Assembly: GCF_900100765.1 (NCBI RefSeq)
Contig: NZ_FNFO01000002.1
Span: 372,001-436,000, forward strand
Source of the DNA: Catalinimonas alkaloidigena
GTDB lineage: Bacteria > Bacteroidota > Bacteroidia > Cytophagales > Flexibacteraceae
DNA length: 64,000 nucleotides
Reading direction: 5' to 3'
The notes beneath the pieces were generated by a model. That model worked only from the letters and a program-made list of their open reading frames with translations. It was not told the origin of the DNA and did no database searches. The translations under genes and the position numbers were made by a program. Below, one piece after another: positions 7,211 to 15,551 of the stretch (positions are counted from its first letter, which is position 1; each line of letters opens with the position of its first letter).

Positions 7211-7633
7211 TCAAGTTTTTTCGGGATTGGAAAAAAAGGGCTGCAGGGCCTCGAGCATGGCGGGTGGGGGAGGACACGGTTTCTGCGTTACCTTGTTGAC
7301 GAACACCAGGGTGGTTTCGCCGAGGTTCAGTAGGGTGCCTTCTTCGTTGAAGATCTCGTAGTGGAAGGTAATACGTACTCCCGGTAACGTGCGGATGCTG
7401 AGCTTGATCGTGAGGAGATCGTCGTAACGCGCGGGGCGAATGTACTTCGTATAATATTCGAGGACAGGCAGCATCACGCCCTCGTCTTCCATGACTTTAT
7501 AGCTCTGGCCCAGGGCACGCAGGGCTTCTACGCGGGCCACTTCGTAATACATCGCGTAATTGCCGTAGTAGACATACGCCATCTGGTCGGTTTCTGCATA
7601 GCGGACGCGGATCTGCGTTTCGTGCGTGTACAA
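7211..7633 (-). CDS. Hot-dog fold acyl-CoA thioesterase (YbgC/4HBT family)
   Basis: This 140-residue single hot-dog domain hydrolyses acyl-CoA thioesters. The family motif RYAETDQM..VYYGNYAMYYEVARVEALR is at residues 11-38, with the catalytic Asp16. The sequence ends in a short Pro-rich tail. The only in-frame start that preserves the conserved N-terminus (YTHETQIRVRY) is TTG at 7633. A stop codon lies six codons upstream and no ATG precedes the motif. It follows mltG on the same strand after 120 bases. YbgC relatives in proteobacteria act with the Tol-Pal envelope system, but the substrate here is unknown. Confidence 0.92.
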   Translation of the reverse strand: MYTHETQIRVRYAETDQMAYVYYGNYAMYYEVARVEALRALGQSYKVMEDEGVMLPVLEYYTKYIRPARYDDLLTIKLSIRTLPGVRITFHYEIFNEEGTLLNLGETTLVFVNKVTQKPCPPPPAMLEALQPFFSNPEKT

Positions 7634-7753
7634 AAGCGTGACTGGTTTTTAGGTGACAGGTGGAAAGCTTCAGCGGGAGGCGGCAACGGGATGATCGGCG
7701 GCAGGGGGGGCGGAAGCACCCGCTGTCGATTTGCGCGTTGCCATTGGGTACTG

Positions 7754-8803
7754 TTATCGGATGCCGGCGGCGTTCAGGGCACGCTGGTAGATCAGCGCAT
7801 TGCGGTTGTGTTCCGTAAGCGTTTGCGCGAAATTATGGTACCCCGAAAAATCTTCGCGGGCACAAAAATACATGTACTTGTGCTCTTCGGAGTTGAGTAC
7901 GGCGTCGATGGCGCGGATGGACGGCAGGTTGATGGGCCCCGGAGGCAGCCCCGGATACATATACGTATTGTACGGGGAGTCGATCTCCTTGTGGACATTC
8001 AGCACACGCTTCAGCGCAAAATCGCCGGAGGCAAACACAATGGTCGGGTCGGCCTGGAGCGCCCAGCCCCGTTGCAGTCGGTTCAGGTACACGCCCGCGA
8101 CGCGCGGCATCTCGTCCGGCTTTTTTGTTTCGGCTTCTACAATCGAGGCCAGCACCGTCACTTGCTGGGGGGTGAGGTCCAAGGCCTGCGCTTTGTCACG
8201 CCGGGTGGTGCCGTTTTGTTCGGTGTTCCAGAACGCTTCGTATTCTTTATGCATCCGGTCGAAGAGGGCCTGCGGCGAGGTGGTCCAATAGACTTCGTAA
8301 GTGTTGGGAATAAACATGCTGACAAAATTCAGCGTGTCGAATCCGTACTGCCGGGCAATGGCGGTGTCGCGCAACATCCCCAGAATTTGCTCAGACGGCG
8401 CTTCGACGTACTGCGCCAGGCGGTCGGCCAGGTCCTGTTTGACACGTACGTTATTGAACGTCAGGTTCACCGGCACTTGCGCGCCCGAACGGAGCAGCCA
8501 GAGCGCCTCTTTGTTGGTCATGTCTTTGCGCAACTGGTACACCCCCGGTTTTACATTGTCCTGATACCCCGACAGGCGCGCCAGAAACGAAAACGAAACC
8601 GGATCTTGAACCATGTCGTACTTCTCCAACGAGTCGATGACCGTGGCATAGGTCGCTCCGGTCGGGATGTAGAGCAGGTGGTCGGGCTTTTCCACCAGTA
8701 CATTGGGCGTAAAAAGCATCTGGTAACCGTAGAACGAAAACGTGACGGCTACCACGCTGACCGTAATCAGGGTGACAAACAGGATGCGAAAAGGGCGTCT
8801 CAT
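7754..8803 (-). CDS. mltG: Endolytic murein transglycosylase MltG
   Basis: MltG cleaves nascent peptidoglycan strands at the membrane and helps set glycan chain length. The 349-residue protein begins with a single membrane anchor (about residues 7-28). A LysM-like region follows, then the YceG domain with the signature IVEAETKKPDEMPRVAG, whose Glu223 is the probable catalytic acid. AGVYLNRL, LQADPTI and SPYNTYMYPGLPPGPI are also present. The length matches the family. A promoter-like box TACTTTTG sits six bases before the ATG, so the mRNA may be almost leaderless. Confidence 0.95.
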   Translation of the reverse strand: MRRPFRILFVTLITVSVVAVTFSFYGYQMLFTPNVLVEKPDHLLYIPTGATYATVIDSLEKYDMVQDPVSFSFLARLSGYQDNVKPGVYQLRKDMTNKEALWLLRSGAQVPVNLTFNNVRVKQDLADRLAQYVEAPSEQILGMLRDTAIARQYGFDTLNFVSMFIPNTYEVYWTTSPQALFDRMHKEYEAFWNTEQNGTTRRDKAQALDLTPQQVTVLASIVEAETKKPDEMPRVAGVYLNRLQRGWALQADPTIVFASGDFALKRVLNVHKEIDSPYNTYMYPGLPPGPINLPSIRAIDAVLNSEEHKYMYFCAREDFSGYHNFAQTLTEHNRNALIYQRALNAAGIR

Positions 8804-8808
8804 GGCTG

Positions 8809-8816
8809 CAAAAGTA
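8809..8816 (-). promoter_or_regulatory. -7 promoter box of mltG
   Basis: On the minus strand this reads TACTTTTG, an exact match to the Bacteroidota -7 consensus TAnnTTTG. Transcription would begin at or within a few bases of the mltG start codon (8803). I see no good TTTG element at the -33 position. Confidence 0.4.
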
Positions 8817-8949
8817 ACGGAAAGATGGTGGTGCGACCAGCAAGATTTGGTACGGAAACTTGCACAGTAACAGGAAGATGTGCTTCTGTGTTCCCGTTGG
8901 CTTTTTGAAAGAGGACCCGTCGGGCGACGGAACGAAAACCCGGTTGTTG

Positions 8950-8981
8950 TTTGGCAGAAGGGCTTTTTTTAAGTACGTTGG
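8950..8981 (+). promoter_or_regulatory. Promoter of the YciO/YrdC gene
   Basis: TTTG at 8950-8953 is followed after exactly 20 bases by TACGTTGG (8974-8981), one mismatch from TAnnTTTG. The spacing fits the Bacteroidota -33/-7 promoter. The predicted leader before the ATG at 9082 is about 94 bases. Confidence 0.45.
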
Positions 8982-9081
8982 CGACCCACCGCCCTGCGAC
9001 CCGCGTAGGGTGACCAGACGAGCGCCGCCGTGGCATCTGCTCCCCAAAACCTATTGACCAATTGTTAATCCGTTTGATTGT

Positions 9082-9708
9082 ATGAGTGCAACCCTGATAA
9101 AAATTCACCCGGACAATCCGGCCCAGAAAAGAGTTCTGGAAGTAGTCGACTGCCTGCGCAACGGAGGCGTCGTGATCTATCCTACCGATACGGTATACGG
9201 CATGGGCTGCGACATCACGAACGCCAGGGCCATCGATCGTGTCGCCCGCATCAAAGGACTGCAGGCCGACAAAGCGAACTTTGCGTTTATCTGTTACGAC
9301 CTCAGCCACATCTCCGAGTTTGCCAAGGTCGATAATGCTACGTTCAAGGTGATGAAGAAAGCACTGCCCGGCCCATTTACGTTCATCCTGAACGCCAGCA
9401 GCAACGTACCCAAGTTGTTGAATACCCGGAAGAAAACGGTGGGCATCCGGGTGCCGAATCATAACATTCCGCGGCAGATCGTAAAGGAGTTGGGTAATCC
9501 GATTGTCACGACTTCGATTCGCGACGACGACGAAGTGGTAGAGTATTCGACCGATCCGGAACTGATTTTTGAGAAATACCGCGATCTGGTCGACATCGTC
9601 ATCGACGGTGGCTACGGCAACAATGTAGCCTCGACGGTCGTCAACTTCTCCAACGGTCAGTTCGAAGTAGAACGCGAAGGGCTGGGCGACATTACGCAGT
9701 TCGTGTAA
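9082..9708 (+). CDS. YciO-type YrdC/Sua5 family protein
   Basis: This 208-residue protein is a single YrdC-like domain. The family's nucleotide and bicarbonate pocket shows as VIYPTDTVYGMGCDI at about 30-44, with KGL at 62-64, LPGPFTFIL near 93-101 and KTVGIRVPN near 117-125. YrdC/TsaC enzymes make threonylcarbamoyl-AMP for the t6A modification of ANN-decoding tRNAs. The pattern here, including the RIKG and ICYDLSHISEFAKV segments, is closest to the YciO branch, whose activity is weaker or different. The gene stands alone on the plus strand between mltG and the acyltransferase pair. Its end overlaps the acyltransferase end by 17 bases, tail to tail. Confidence 0.9.
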   Translation: MSATLIKIHPDNPAQKRVLEVVDCLRNGGVVIYPTDTVYGMGCDITNARAIDRVARIKGLQADKANFAFICYDLSHISEFAKVDNATFKVMKKALPGPFTFILNASSNVPKLLNTRKKTVGIRVPNHNIPRQIVKELGNPIVTTSIRDDDEVVEYSTDPELIFEKYRDLVDIVIDGGYGNNVASTVVNFSNGQFEVEREGLGDITQFV

Positions 9709-10564
9709 TCGGCATGCCCTCAGGGCGGCGGTGTTTCCATCGCTTGTGCGACCACAACCAATCGGCCGGGGTGGCGCGAATCGCCGCTTCGGCCTCTTCT
9801 ACATACCGGTCCAGAATTTGGCTGGGCTCCTCTTGGTTGTAAGGTGGTGCGGCAATGGGCGTGAAACTGATTTCGTAGTGACCCCGCCCGACCCGTACCA
9901 TGCGCGTGAACAAAACCCGAAGACCTGCCGCCTGGGCAATGCGGTCTGAGCCACGGAAAAAAGCGGTTTCCTGATGCAGAAAATGGGTCCAGTAGCCATG
10001 CTCGGGGGCAGGGGCCTGGTCGGCGACCATCGCGGTGACAAACGGCTGATTGCGCAGGGTGGCCACCTCGCGCAGCAGACGGCGGTCAGGCGTGGGCGTA
10101 GCCCCGAAACGTCCCCGAATCTGTTGCATCAATTCATCAAAAAACTGGTTGTGCAACGGGCGATACACCGCCAGAATGGGATACGGTGCCAGAAAGAGCG
10201 AACTTCCTAACAGCAACCACTCCCAGTTGCACTGGTGGGAGGTCATCACCAGCACACCTTCGCCCCGGGCCAGCGGGTCCAACAGGAGTTCCGGATTGAC
10301 GGGGCGCACGCGCCGGCGTAGTGCTTCCGGCGAAATGGAAATCGTTTTCAGGGATTCCACAATCACGTCTCCCAGGTTGCGGTAAAAATCTTTCGTGATG
10401 CGCTGGCGCTCAGCGTCTGACTTTTCCGGAAAGGCTCGGTGCAAATTTTCTTCTACCACGTTCCGGCGGTAGCGCACCACCCGATAGGCCAGAAATGCCA
10501 GTACATCCGACACGCCGTACCAGAACCAGAACGGCAAGCGCGAAATCACTCGTAAAAAACGCAT
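9692..10564 (-). CDS. Lysophospholipid/lipid A acyltransferase (LpxL/HtrB family)
   Basis: This 290-residue inner-membrane acyltransferase probably adds a secondary acyl chain to lipid A or acylates a related lipid. It has an N-terminal hydrophobic segment (about 7-30), the catalytic HX4E motif as His110-QCNW-Glu115, and the downstream DRRLLREV and VTAMVADQAP blocks of the family. I chose the Met at 10564 because the sequence before it is Pro/Arg-rich and unlike the family. This ATG shares one base with the stop codon of the GWxTD gene (TGATG), so the two are probably translationally coupled. Confidence 0.92.
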   Translation of the reverse strand: MRFLRVISRLPFWFWYGVSDVLAFLAYRVVRYRRNVVEENLHRAFPEKSDAERQRITKDFYRNLGDVIVESLKTISISPEALRRRVRPVNPELLLDPLARGEGVLVMTSHQCNWEWLLLGSSLFLAPYPILAVYRPLHNQFFDELMQQIRGRFGATPTPDRRLLREVATLRNQPFVTAMVADQAPAPEHGYWTHFLHQETAFFRGSDRIAQAAGLRVLFTRMVRVGRGHYEISFTPIAAPPYNQEEPSQILDRYVEEAEAAIRATPADWLWSHKRWKHRRPEGMPITRTA

Positions 10565-12063
10565 CAGGGGCGGAGGTAACGGTCGGTCGACTCGGGTTGA
10601 AACTGGTCCATCGACGGGGCGTTGCCCTGCACCATCAGGTACCACTCGTCGTTGCGGTTTTCGCCGATGGCATCCGAATGCACCAGACGGTAATTGTTGT
10701 TGGCTCGGTTTTCCTGCACAAATACAAAGGTACGGTTGGTCTGGTTATAAGGAATAACGTGTGGGTAGTGCCACACTTCAAATGGAATCATCGACGAATT
10801 GGCGATGGCGTTGCGCTGGCGGTAGGTCAGCTCGTTTTCAATGAAGTTCGGCTTGCCATACTGCAGATACACCCGGCCCCGGTCGGTCTGGTAGGCACGC
10901 AGGTTCGGACTGGTGTACAGCTTCTCGGCGATTTGCAGCCGCTCTACATAATCGTGATAGGCCTCCTGGGCAGAAAACGGATGCCGCTCGTGCCAGAAAC
11001 GGTACAGGTAATCGCGTTTTTGTGCGAGCGTGCCCTGTTCGGCTACGGTGCGCAACGTTTCGACTTCATCGGCAGTGGCGAGGGGTTGCAGCGCGGGCAG
11101 TACCCACGTCAGGTGGTCGTCGGTCAGGTGTTCGGCAAACGTACCGTGCAAATCCAGCAGGCCATTGGCGGTACTCACCTGAGCGACCATCGCACTCGGG
11201 TTGCTGCGCTGAAAGAATTTCTCCTGTGTCGCGAGAATCTCGCCCGCGGCATTGCGTGCCATGACCTGTACAATGTAGTTACCGGACGGCAGGGTCTGAA
11301 TGTCGAGTTGGGCCAGCAGTACATCATTCGCGGTGGCCTGGCGTCGGCTGAAGCCCCCGTAGGCCGCTAGCGGCTGTCGGGTTTCGGCCGTCAGGAGCTG
11401 GTAATTCAGCACGTAGGGGGCGCCATCGCCCAGGTGCGCAGCGCTGTTGTAGAATTCGGTGAAGAAGCGCAACTGTTGCTGGGTGGGCGGAAAGAAGTTA
11501 CCCGGATAAGGCTGCAACAGCCAGCCGTGCCGGGCGTGCGGCGTTTCGGAGGTAGCGGGGCGGTAATCCTCCAGCAATTGCAGGTCGCTAAAGGCAGGCT
11601 GCGCCTCCGGAAAGCTCACTTCCAAAGGAATGTTGGTATGGAGGGGCGGGGCATCGGGGCGATTTTCGTCGCGCGTTTCAACCTCCAGGGTATAGGTGCC
11701 GTAAGGAAGCGCCACGCGCTGGCGGCCGCTAAGCCACTGGGTTGTACCCGTTACCGTCGGAAAAACGGGCGAGACGAGACGCACCTTTTCGGCAAAAAAT
11801 ACGGAATCTTCGCGCCGGATCATCCACGTGTAGTGTACAGCCCCCTGCCAGCCTTGGTCCGGAGGCGCTACGGGGTTGTATTGCAACGACGAACCCTCCA
11901 CCCCGAGCCAGAGCTCGATCAGGGCCTGGTCGCGCTCCAACCGAAACCGCTGAAAGTCAAGCGTTGCCGAAAGCGACTGCGCCGTTAACCGGCAAGCGGG
12001 CATTGCCAGACTGAGCAGCAGTCCGCTGGTCCACACCCACCATGTTCCGCGTGTTCTCGCCAT
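10564..12063 (-). CDS. GWxTD-domain secreted protein
   Basis: This 499-residue protein has a signal peptide (cleavage near the AQS at about residue 29) and a beta-rich central part. The C-terminal domain carries AYQTDRGRVYLQYGKPNFIE (about 405-424), the equivalent of the GWxTD motif, with Gly-Trp replaced by Ala-Tyr. FEVWHY and FVFVQEN follow, as in the family. The function of GWxTD proteins is unknown, although they are widespread in Bacteroidota. Its overlap with the acyltransferase gene downstream suggests an envelope-related role. This is inference. Confidence 0.85.
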   Translation of the reverse strand: MARTRGTWWVWTSGLLLSLAMPACRLTAQSLSATLDFQRFRLERDQALIELWLGVEGSSLQYNPVAPPDQGWQGAVHYTWMIRREDSVFFAEKVRLVSPVFPTVTGTTQWLSGRQRVALPYGTYTLEVETRDENRPDAPPLHTNIPLEVSFPEAQPAFSDLQLLEDYRPATSETPHARHGWLLQPYPGNFFPPTQQQLRFFTEFYNSAAHLGDGAPYVLNYQLLTAETRQPLAAYGGFSRRQATANDVLLAQLDIQTLPSGNYIVQVMARNAAGEILATQEKFFQRSNPSAMVAQVSTANGLLDLHGTFAEHLTDDHLTWVLPALQPLATADEVETLRTVAEQGTLAQKRDYLYRFWHERHPFSAQEAYHDYVERLQIAEKLYTSPNLRAYQTDRGRVYLQYGKPNFIENELTYRQRNAIANSSMIPFEVWHYPHVIPYNQTNRTFVFVQENRANNNYRLVHSDAIGENRNDEWYLMVQGNAPSMDQFQPESTDRYLRP

Positions 12064-12085
12064 AATTCGCTAGCTTGCAGAAGAT

Positions 12086-12093
12086 CAAAAGTA
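12086..12093 (-). promoter_or_regulatory. -7 promoter box of the GWxTD/acyltransferase operon
   Basis: The minus strand reads TACTTTTG, an exact TAnnTTTG match, 22 bases before the start codon at 12063. No clear -33 element was found at the expected spacing. Confidence 0.4.
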
Positions 12094-12146
12094 ACAATAT
12101 CGGTAAAAACTTACGTCCGATTTATGTTAGGATGCTGCCTTCTGAC

Positions 12147-12806
12147 ATGACGCCTCCTGCTTTACCACCGCCTCCGGGACCCCTCCTTACCGAATTGCAC
12201 TATTTCCCCTGCCAGGCATTTTTTGCCGCGTTGTTGCGGGCCGAGGGAGAACTGATCATCGAGGCCCATGAAACTTTCCAGAAACAAACCTACCGCAACC
12301 GGTGTTATATCCAGGGTGCAAACCAGGTTCTGTTGTTAACCGTACCTGTAGAAAAGGCCAGAAAACACGTTTCCATCAAAGACGTGCGGATCGACACCAC
12401 GCAGCGGTGGCGGGCGCAACACTGGCGAGCGGTGCAATCGGCTTATGGGAAATCCCCGTTCTTCGAATTTTTTGCAGACGAGTTCGAGAGGGTATTTGCA
12501 AAAGAGTGGGAGTGGCTGTACGAACTGAATCGTTTTGTGCTGACACAGTGTCTGAATTTGTTGGGTTTGTCTGCCAGAATAACCGAGACGGAGCACTGGC
12601 ACGCTGACGCAAAAGGCGTCTGGGATCTTCGATCTGCATTTCAACCGGGCCAAACGTCGTCGTGGCGACATTTTTACCAACCCGTTGTCTATCCTCAATT
12701 GTTTGGAGAGGAATTTGCAGAAAACCTAAGCGTACTGGATTTGCTCTGCTGCGAAGGACCCCACGCACTGTCTCTACTAAAACAGTCCATCAGGTACCGT
12801 AATTGA
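12147..12806 (+). CDS. WbqC-like family protein
   Basis: This protein of about 219 residues matches the WbqC-like family: LLTELHYFPCQAFFAALL at the N-terminus, then QTYRNRCYIQGANQVLLLTVPV, WRAQHWRAVQSAYGKSPFF and SVLDLLCCEGP. WbqC proteins occur in O-antigen and glycan gene clusters, but their reaction is not settled. The Met at 12132 is an alternative start five codons upstream. A longer frame from a TTG at 12075 is less likely because it would overlap the divergent promoter. No polysaccharide biosynthesis genes adjoin it here. Confidence 0.85.
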   Translation: MTPPALPPPPGPLLTELHYFPCQAFFAALLRAEGELIIEAHETFQKQTYRNRCYIQGANQVLLLTVPVEKARKHVSIKDVRIDTTQRWRAQHWRAVQSAYGKSPFFEFFADEFERVFAKEWEWLYELNRFVLTQCLNLLGLSARITETEHWHADAKGVWDLRSAFQPGQTSSWRHFYQPVVYPQLFGEEFAENLSVLDLLCCEGPHALSLLKQSIRYRN

Positions 12807-12892
12807 GTTGAAAATGGTACGTTTTGTATAATTTTCTAAGGTCGATTTTTCTCTTGTTTGGTAAGAGGATGTTTCGGCAGAACTTTTTTTTG

Positions 12893-12900
12893 TATACTTT
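12893..12900 (+). promoter_or_regulatory. Possible -7 promoter box of clpC
   Basis: TATACTTT lies 36 bases before the clpC ATG. It matches TAnnTTT but lacks the final G. A weak TTTC lies 17 bases upstream. This is the best candidate in a 130-base gap but remains tentative. Confidence 0.3.
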
Positions 12901-12936
12901 TAGTTTTCACGCATTTAACGCATAAACCAGGTTGCT

Positions 12937-15483
12937 ATGGAAGCCAAATTCTCGAATCGTGTCAAAGAAGTTATTTCCTTGAGTCGGGAAGAAGCGCTGC
13001 GACTTGGGCATGAATACATCGGAACGGAACACCTCTTATTAGGAATGATACGTGAGGGGGAGGGTGTTGCCGTCGGTCTGCTCAAGAAGATGGGCGTTTC
13101 TCTCGATGACCTCAGGGTTGCCATAGAGCGTGCCACGAAGGGTACAGCCACGAACAATGTGAAAAATCTGGCTAGTATCCCGCTGACACGCCAGTCAGAA
13201 AAGGTACTGAAGATCACTTACCTCGAAGCCAAGAGCTTCAAAAGCGAGGTGATCGGGACAGAACACCTGCTGCTGTCGATTCTTCGGGATGAAGATAATA
13301 TCGCCACGCAGATTCTGGAAAAATTTAGCGTCACCTACGACGAAATTAAAGAGTTGATGGAAGACCAGTCTACTCACCCGACCTCAGGGCCGGATACCGA
13401 CGACGACAGCGATGAGCCGCGTCAGTTCGGGGCCGGTGGGAGCAAGGAGACCAAGGGTACCGAGAAATCGCGTACGCCGGTACTGGACAACTTCGGCCGT
13501 GACTTGACCAAGTTTGCGGACGAAGGCAAACTCGATCCGATCGTAGGACGGGAAAAAGAAATTGAGCGCGTTGCGCAGATTCTGAGCCGTCGGAAAAAGA
13601 ACAACCCGATCCTGATCGGGGAGCCGGGCGTCGGGAAGACGGCCATCGCCGAAGGGCTGGCACTCCGCATCGTGCAGAAGAAAGTGTCGCGCGTATTGTT
13701 TAACAAACGTGTCGTGACGCTCGATCTGGCTTCGCTGGTGGCCGGTACCAAGTACCGTGGTCAGTTCGAAGAGCGGATGAAAGCCGTTATGAACGAACTG
13801 GAGAAGTCGCCCGACGTGATCCTGTTTATCGACGAAATCCACACCATTGTGGGGGCCGGAGGCGCTTCGGGTTCGCTCGACGCGTCGAACATGTTCAAGC
13901 CGGCATTGGCCCGGGGCGACATCCAATGCATCGGGGCCACCACGCTGGACGAATACCGTCAGTACATTGAAAAAGACGGTGCGCTGGCGCGTCGTTTCCA
14001 ACTGGTAATGGTCGATGCGACTACGCCGGAAGAGACGATCGAGATCCTCAACAACATCAAGGACAAATACGAAGCACACCACCACGTCAACTATTCGCCC
14101 GAAGCGATTGATGCGTGTGTGAAACTGTCGGATCGTTACATTTCCGACCGCTTCCTGCCCGATAAGGCCATTGACGTACTGGACGAAGCTGGTGCGCGGG
14201 TGCACATCAACAACATCCACGTTCCGCAGGACATTCTGGTGTTGGAAGAGCAGATCGAAAACATCAAGAAAGAAAAGAACCGCGTCGTCAAGAGCCAGAA
14301 ATACGAAGAAGCCGCTCAGCTCCGTGATAAGGAGAAGCGCTTGCTCGAACAACTGGAACAGGCCAAACAGCGCTGGGAAGAAGAAACACGTCAGAAGCGC
14401 TACGCGGTCGACGAAGAAAACGTCGCCGAAGTAATCGGCATGATGACGGGCATTCCGACCAACCGCATCGCACAGAACGAGAGCGAGAAGCTGCTGGGGA
14501 TGCGCGAAGAACTGACCAAGAAAGTAATTGGTCAGGACGAAGCCATCGTGAAACTGGTGAAGGCCATTCAGCGGACACGCGTCGGGTTGAAAGACCCGAA
14601 AAAACCCATCGGTTCGTTTGTGTTCCTGGGGCCAACCGGGGTCGGCAAAACCGAACTCGCGAAGGTGCTGGCTACGTACCTCTTCGACAAAGACGAAGCC
14701 TTGGTGCGGATCGACATGTCGGAATACATGGAGAAATTCTCCGTATCCCGTCTCGTGGGAGCGCCTCCCGGATACGTCGGTTACGAAGAAGGTGGTCAGT
14801 TGACGGAAAAAATCCGCCGCAAGCCGTACTCAGTCATTCTGCTGGATGAAATCGAAAAAGCACACCCGGATGTATTCAACATTCTGTTGCAGGTGCTGGA
14901 CGATGGCATCCTGACCGACGGACTGGGTCGCCGGGTCGACTTCCGAAACACGATCATCATCATGACCTCGAACATCGGGGTACGTGACCTGAAAGACTTC
15001 GGGGCCGGAATCGGTTTTGCTACCCGTGCGAAGAACGACAGCATGGATGAGTTGATGAAGAGCACCATTCAGAATGCGCTTCGGAAGGCGTTCTCGCCCG
15101 AGTTCCTGAACCGTCTGGATGACGTAATCGTGTTCAACTCGTTGCAGCGCGAGGATATCCACAAGATCATCGACATCACGCTCAACAAACTGTTTGCCCG
15201 CATTATGTCACTGGGCTATCAGGTCGAGCTGACCGAGAAGGCGAAAGACTACCTGGCCGACAAAGGTTATGACCAACAGTACGGTGCTCGTCCGCTGAAC
15301 CGGGCCATCCAACGTTATCTGGAAGATCCGGTGGCAGAGGAAATCCTGAAAGGCGAGGTGCAGATTGGCGATACGCTGCTGGCCGACCATGAAGAAGGTA
15401 AGGAAGAGCTCTTCATCAAAGTGAAGAAGAACAAACCTGCCAAGACCGCGAGCCAAAGCCAGGATAAGCCTGATAAGAGCTAG
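12937..15483 (+). CDS. clpC: ATP-dependent Clp protease ATPase subunit ClpC
   Basis: ClpC is an AAA+ unfoldase that feeds proteins to ClpP in general and stress-related proteolysis. The 848 residues hold two N-terminal Clp repeats (about 3-145, each with an EAL..GHEYIGTEHLLL-like core). AAA domain 1 has Walker A GEPGVGKT (228-235), and a middle region contains a UVR-like helix (about 430-460). AAA domain 2 has Walker A GPTGVGKT (565-572), followed by a C-terminal D2-small domain and a Lys-rich tail. The UVR-like segment separates ClpC from ClpA and ClpB. It is monocistronic, with a terminator after the stop codon. Confidence 0.97.
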   Translation: MEAKFSNRVKEVISLSREEALRLGHEYIGTEHLLLGMIREGEGVAVGLLKKMGVSLDDLRVAIERATKGTATNNVKNLASIPLTRQSEKVLKITYLEAKSFKSEVIGTEHLLLSILRDEDNIATQILEKFSVTYDEIKELMEDQSTHPTSGPDTDDDSDEPRQFGAGGSKETKGTEKSRTPVLDNFGRDLTKFADEGKLDPIVGREKEIERVAQILSRRKKNNPILIGEPGVGKTAIAEGLALRIVQKKVSRVLFNKRVVTLDLASLVAGTKYRGQFEERMKAVMNELEKSPDVILFIDEIHTIVGAGGASGSLDASNMFKPALARGDIQCIGATTLDEYRQYIEKDGALARRFQLVMVDATTPEETIEILNNIKDKYEAHHHVNYSPEAIDACVKLSDRYISDRFLPDKAIDVLDEAGARVHINNIHVPQDILVLEEQIENIKKEKNRVVKSQKYEEAAQLRDKEKRLLEQLEQAKQRWEEETRQKRYAVDEENVAEVIGMMTGIPTNRIAQNESEKLLGMREELTKKVIGQDEAIVKLVKAIQRTRVGLKDPKKPIGSFVFLGPTGVGKTELAKVLATYLFDKDEALVRIDMSEYMEKFSVSRLVGAPPGYVGYEEGGQLTEKIRRKPYSVILLDEIEKAHPDVFNILLQVLDDGILTDGLGRRVDFRNTIIIMTSNIGVRDLKDFGAGIGFATRAKNDSMDELMKSTIQNALRKAFSPEFLNRLDDVIVFNSLQREDIHKIIDITLNKLFARIMSLGYQVELTEKAKDYLADKGYDQQYGARPLNRAIQRYLEDPVAEEILKGEVQIGDTLLADHEEGKEELFIKVKKNKPAKTASQSQDKPDKS

Positions 15484-15506
15484 TATCTACTGCATTCAAT
15501 AAATAG

Positions 15507-15531
15507 AAAGGGAAGCAAATCGCTTCCCTTT
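15507..15531. terminator. Bidirectional terminator between clpC and the sulfatase gene
   Basis: AAAGGGAAGC (15507-15516) and GCTTCCCTTT (15522-15531) are perfect arms around a 5-base loop. T-runs follow on the plus strand and the 5' arm supplies a T-run on the minus strand. It lies between two convergent genes. Confidence 0.85.
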
Positions 15532-15551
15532 TTGTGTTTATGGGGGTGACG

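Noticed and set aside
7622-8908. 428-codon plus-strand frame opposite mltG
   Set aside because: It is antisense to a clearly identified gene, Arg/Gly/Val-rich, and shows no family features.
12075-12146. Longer WbqC-like protein starting at TTG 12075
   Set aside because: The start would lie within the divergent promoter box region and the added residues are not family-like.
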